Assembly: GCF_905163445.1 (NCBI RefSeq)
Contig: NC_053202.1
Coordinates: 1,364,001-1,428,000, forward strand
Length of the DNA: 64,000 nucleotides
Direction: 5' to 3'
From: Pararge aegeria
Taxonomy: Eukaryota; Arthropoda; Insecta; Lepidoptera; Nymphalidae
Shown piece by piece: positions 34,801 to 40,800 of this stretch; position 1 is the first letter of the stretch, and every line of letters starts with the position of its first letter. The translations under genes were made by a program, and so were the position numbers. The notes under the pieces were generated by a model, which made no database searches, was not told the DNA's origin, and saw only the letters and a program-made list of their open reading frames with translations.

Positions 34801-37800
34801 ACTTTCAATGTATTAAAGACCTTTTTTCTATTGTTAGTATCGTTTTCCTACAAACGTAGAATAAGGCGAAAGATAAAATTTTTGAAAACATTTTTATCTT
34901 GTTACGCCAAAGAAGTAGGCATAACTTCTAACGAGAGTACATAAGTACACACACGTTTATTTTTCCCTCGCTGAGAAATGCGTTTACGCATCCCTTCCGG
35001 AAATTTGCTACTAATCTAGTCCATTTCCGGCAGGGTGTGTAGGACTCGCCAGCCGAGCAGCGGCTGGAATACCCGCTTAAACCCAGTGCAATCCACCGCG
35101 TTTTAAGTCGGGTCGCTGTCTATGCAACATTGGCACTGTGGACCTGACCTGAAGCGTAGGTATTAATTAACATCGGCAACCACGACCTTCAGACGAATAA
35201 AGCAATGCGGCTTAGCGGCAGATATAAGCATAACTGTATTAAAATTACAAAAAAGCTCTACTGCTATTGTTTCTGGTGATAAAATGACTGTCTCATTGCA
35301 GTTCAGATGACTAGTTCATATTTTTAGATTACATACTTGAATAGTTCATTAACTTTCTCCATAGTTTCATTCAACAGTATCACGTTCCCAGCCAGTCGAT
35401 TCTTCTTCTCTTCTGTGGCTAACCTCTGCTTCTCCAATTTCTCTTGTAGTTCTTGCAATTTCTTCTGCCTTTTTTCTTCCATCATCTCATTCCAGTCTCT
35501 CCTGTCCACTGTTGTTATTAAATATTTTATAAATAAAACTCATACCATCCAATTAAAAACTTGATCTTACTGAAAACGATACTTTTCCTGATTAAGTAAG
35601 TGAATGTTACAATAAGTTAATGTCAAATATTCATACTAAATCAAGTTAGTATGCTACCTCTGATCGAGTTATGTTTGGTAACACGAAATTTGGTCAAACA
35701 TAAACTGATAGTATAACCTGTACAGTACCAAACAAATGGGTTAAAATTAGACGGAGTTATGGTGCGAAATCGTCAAAAGGCGGCGAGTATAGCAAACTTG
35801 TGATAATTCACAAGTTTGTAGAAATATAAGATTGTGCTGACATGTGGAGTCGGTGACGTAACAATCGCTTAAACTACTGAACTTTAGAAGAAATTTGGAA
35901 CACATACACGGTTTTTGAACAGCCCCTTTCAATCTACAAAAACTCTTATTAGTGCCGTGACGGTATATCAGAATATACTTGTCACCACCCGTCCTCTTCC
36001 GCGGGTGTCGTGCGAGGCGACTAAAGGAATATAAGTTGACGTTTCAAAAATGCTTGTATTAGGCTTACTTGAAATAAATGAATTTTGAATTTTTTGAATA
36101 AGGAAAAGCTGCTTCGATACTCTGCTCTCGTCTCTCACAAGATTCTAAACTGTAAAATGAACTTGAAAAAGAGAAATCTGCTGAGTTTCTTGCCGGCTCT
36201 GCTCGGTGGAATCTGCTTTCGAATCGGTGGTCGACACTCTACACAACAGACTGAGTCGACGTTTCGAAAGTGCTTACTGACTGGGCCTACTTGAAATAAA
36301 TGAATTTCAACGTCCGCTGTACTACTGCTGGCATCTACTGCAATCACCGACCAGTATGATTGTAGCCAAACCCTGCATTGGGAGAGGCCTTTGATCCATC
36401 AGTGGACTGTTATCTATGCTTATGATAAAACTGTTACTGGAAGATTTCTGTACATTTAATATATTTTGAAAATTTTGACCCGGAGATGCTTTATAATCGA
36501 CACTGAGTCCAAAACAAATTTTTATTTAATTTTTGTCTGTCTGTCTGTCTGTCTGTCTGACCGTCTGTCTGTCTGTCTGTCTGTCCAGGCATCACGTGAA
36601 AACTACTGAATGGATTTAAATAAAATTTGGTATAGTGGTAGCTGTTATACCGGGTCAACATATAGGATACTTCTTATCCCGATAAACAATAAGTTTCCTC
36701 CGGGAAATGGGGTGAAATTTTTTATCAATTTTACTTCATAGCTCCGTTAAATTTCGACCAATTTTTATCATTCTTTTTTTATTTGAAATTGTATACTATC
36801 AAGCATGTTCTGTCTAATTTTAATGAAGATCTGATAAATATTATCGGAGATAAAGGACATAACTCTTCACAGATAATAGCAAGTCGCGAGGCATATGGGA
36901 CAACGATCGAATGCATGCGTAACTAAATACTAATATTATAAATGCGAAAGAAATAAAGTAATATAAATATTAAGTTTGATTATATACCTGCAAATTCAGT
37001 TTTAAAATATTGAAATTGAACCTATCGCTTAGAAGTTGCGACGGGTATAGAATAACACGTTCGGCCGCGAATAACATAGTTCGGAAATAAAACAGGCCCA
37101 CCTGGTAGGTAGCGCTGCAATTAGTTTCTAGGTTTTTTTTCTTGGTACAGACGAAGTTGCGCGGGTCAGCTAGTAGGCTATAAATGATAATGAAGAATAA
37201 TTTATTAAAAAATAATCTACCTATATCTTGCTTTAATTTTTCCAAGCCTCTCTTTAATATTTCGTTTTCAGCGCAGTATTCGTTCAGCAACTGGTATACA
37301 GAGAAGTTTTCTTGTTCCACACGCTCGAATTGTTCTATTATTTTATTCACATCGTACTCTTCAGTGTATTCCTGGAAGATAGAATTAATTTCATAATTTA
37401 GAAGAGTTAATGTATATTTGCTTGAATATCGCAATAATAGCTGTTGGCAGCAAAACAAACGAGTTAGTTTGTTTACTTAGCAAACATTTATTTGAGATAA
37501 ATAGGCAAACATACTTTTATTATCGTATAAGTATTTATTATATTCACTACGTTGTGTATTGAAAATAAAGCACAGTAATATCGAATTGGCCTAACGCTAA
37601 CTGTTTTTTTACCAGTTATTATTAACTAGAAGATGCCTTAGACTTTGTCTGAGCTAAATTCCTGATAATATTGTGATTACATTCAAACTATTTGTTTTGA
37701 TTATTGTTAATTTCGTTTCGGTTCATCCGTTCGGGACTTACGATGCTATAGACAGACACACGAGCATGTCAAATAGATATCAACCCGTCGTTTTTGCTAC

Positions 37801-40800
37801 GAGGGTTAAAGAAAAGGATTTTTGACTTACTTAAGAAAATAATTTCACTAAAAATAATTGTCAAGCAACTGGTCCTTAAATTTTAGTGTAAAATAGAAAC
37901 AATAATCACATTAATGTCGCTAAATATTTTAGCATGCGCTTCCAAATCTCTTTCGACGTCTTCTTCTTCTTTTTTCTTTTCAGTTTCTTCTCTTTCCTCT
38001 TCCTTCTTATTGACTCTCATGATACCTTTCTTTGCTAGAAAATTATAAAGCTTCATCTCATGGTCGAATGCTTTCTGCAAGTCTCTCATTTCCTGAAATA
38101 AGCCAGTGTTAAATACATTGTAGCATCTGGATGGCTCGGTGAGTCTAGGAGGGAGACTGAAATTCCATATCTAGGTACTTCGAATGATAGTATGAAGGTC
38201 TACGTAATTGATAAAAATGCTTGGGTGTGAATTATTGATCTAAACAGGTTGCTCTTCTAATAATTTTAAATGTCAATGTAAGATGGTGATAACAAAAAAA
38301 AAACACCCGGCTGGGTTTGTTAGGGGCTTCTTCTTAGACCAGGACGCGTTTGGACATCTTTAGCTTTAAGTTTACGAAAATCGTTATCGCCATCATCTTA
38401 CTACCGTGTAATTCTCATGTAATGTACGCATCAAAAGTATCACATATGGGTCTACTTGAATAAAGATATTTTTGACTTTGACTTTATCTTTATGTACTTA
38501 TTCTTAGTTACGTGCGTTTTAAGAAATTAAAAATCTCTTGCTTAAACGGTGAAGGAAAACATCGTGAGGCAACCTGCATGTATAAGAGTTCTCTATAATG
38601 TCCTCAAAGGCGTGTAGAGTCCACACTGTGCCAGCGTGGTAGATTACGGCGTAACCCCTTCTCATTGTGGTAGGAGACCTGTGTCCTGTAGTGGGCCGTT
38701 AATGGGTTGATATAATGATGATGTTTTATGTGAATTTATTCACAATATTTATTTAAAGTATTTCAACGCTGGATTAATAAAAACTAGAAGAGAGATTCGC
38801 ATTTCTGCTTATTTACCCTCTATTTATGGTGATATCATTACAGCCTCAGGCTTTATCAGGTTTATTTGCTTAAAACGCACATAACTGTGTGAGCGGTAGA
38901 TCGAACTCAGTCCCCTCGACAAGGAGGCTGAGGTCATAATCACCAGGCATATTTACCGCAAAGGAATTTTAGTGATATAGTAGTGTCTTTCTTTTGGTTT
39001 TTATTAATGATTCAGATACTTTTTTTAATTTGAAAATGTTATAATAAAACTTGTAACTAAATTTATTACTGTAAAGGTCATGTCCGCGTGGAATGGTACG
39101 AAGAACTCTAGCCGCATTTACGCGCCAAAAAGCCAGATTAAAAAACTGTCACTAGACGAGCCTATCAACCGCAGTTAAATGCCACGCAAGAATATTTTTG
39201 CATTCCAGGGTCTTCATGGCAACGGAACAGATATGGGAGATTGTAATTACCTGAATTTGCACCATCTGATCAACCTTCCCTTTCTCATGCGCAGACTTCA
39301 ACTTAGCGCACCACTCGTCTCTCTGATCGTACGCCAATGTGGATGACTCAAATAGGTCTGTTAAGAACTTCTTGCCCTTGTTTAGAGCCGACATCATTTT
39401 GGTCCACGATTGATTAAAAAGTGCTCTGGGAAACATTATTTATACGTAATCAATTTTGTCTTTCTTAGGTCTTGTCCGGACAATGTCTGTGCCTTGTCTG
39501 TGTCTTATCCGTATCTTATCCGTGTCTTGTCTGTGTCTTGCCAGTGTCAAAGTCAAAGTCAAAGTCAAAAATATCTTTATTCAAGTAGGCTCATAGGTGG
39601 CACTTTTGATGCGTACATAAGACACGGTAGTGAGATGATGGCGATAACCACATTCGTAAACTTAAAACTAAAGCTACGAGGGTTCCAAACGCGTCCTGGT
39701 CTAAGAAGAAGCCCACAACAAACTTAGCCGGGTGTTTTTTTTTTGTTATCACCATCTCACAATGTCATTTTAAATTATTAGAAGAGCAACCTGGTTAGAG
39801 CAATAATTTACACCCAAGCTTTTTTATCGTTTACGTAGTCCTTTATACTATAATGGGACTTTTCTATAAGTCTTATATCTGTCTTGTCTGTGACATGTGT
39901 GTATCGCATCGGTATCTTATCTGGGTCTCGTGTGTGTCGTGTCAGTACATCGTCTGTGTCTGTTTGTATCTTGACTGTGTATTGTCTGTGTCTTGGATAT
40001 TTCTTATCTCTGCCATGTCTGTGTCTTGTTCATGCCTTGCGTATGACTTGTGTGCGTAGTGTTTGCGTTGGTTTTCAAGAACCGTTAGTTATTAATGTTT
40101 CAAAAGTTAGCTTTAAGGCCGGTAAAGAGTAACAAAGGCATTGCATGCTTTGGGTTTTTATCGGGGATAAAAAGTATGCTACTGGTATTGAAATCCCCAG
40201 GACACAATCTAAATATGTGCCACATACCATAAAGATCGGTACAATGGTTGAGCAAGATACACTTTATTTTTATAAATTGTTGTTCAATATCTTACCTATC
40301 ATTCAACATGTGCTCGATTTCCTGCCTGACCTTTTTGTTTTCACATTGTACTTCGTTGAACCTCAACATAGCCACTTCTAGCTTGTTCTCAGCGGATGAT
40401 AATCTGTTTTCACTGAGACATCTGCGTACTTCCAGCTGATTGAAAAAGTTCAACTAAATTTAGATTATTTTGATTCTTTGGAATGAACTTCCATGATAAA
40501 ATTACGTAAGCAACTGGTAAGTGATAATAAAGTCTAAGAATCTTTCAACGCGATCCGTTACGCCCCTAGTCGGTTTCTACGCAATATTGTACCGGAACGC
40601 TAAATCCAGACCAGACCAGATAAAATTCGGAAATTGTAAATTCCCAAATTGCTCCTACGCATAGAAGCATTTGAGATGTGGGCATTCAGACGTATGTTGG
40701 CCTTTAGTTGGACTCGCAAAGTATCCAATAAGAAAGTTCTGCGTTGCGTCAACCAACGGCGCGAATTTTTGCACACCATCAAGATCAGAAAATTTGCATA

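Noticed and set aside
36970..37458. 162-codon minus-strand open frame
   Set aside because: Only 37371-37221 is exon 8. The rest reads through the intron 7 end and the splice donor into a Helitron, so the frame is not one protein.
39853..40132. Overlapping Cys/Leu/Ser-rich frames
   Set aside because: They are translations of the GTCTT minisatellite.
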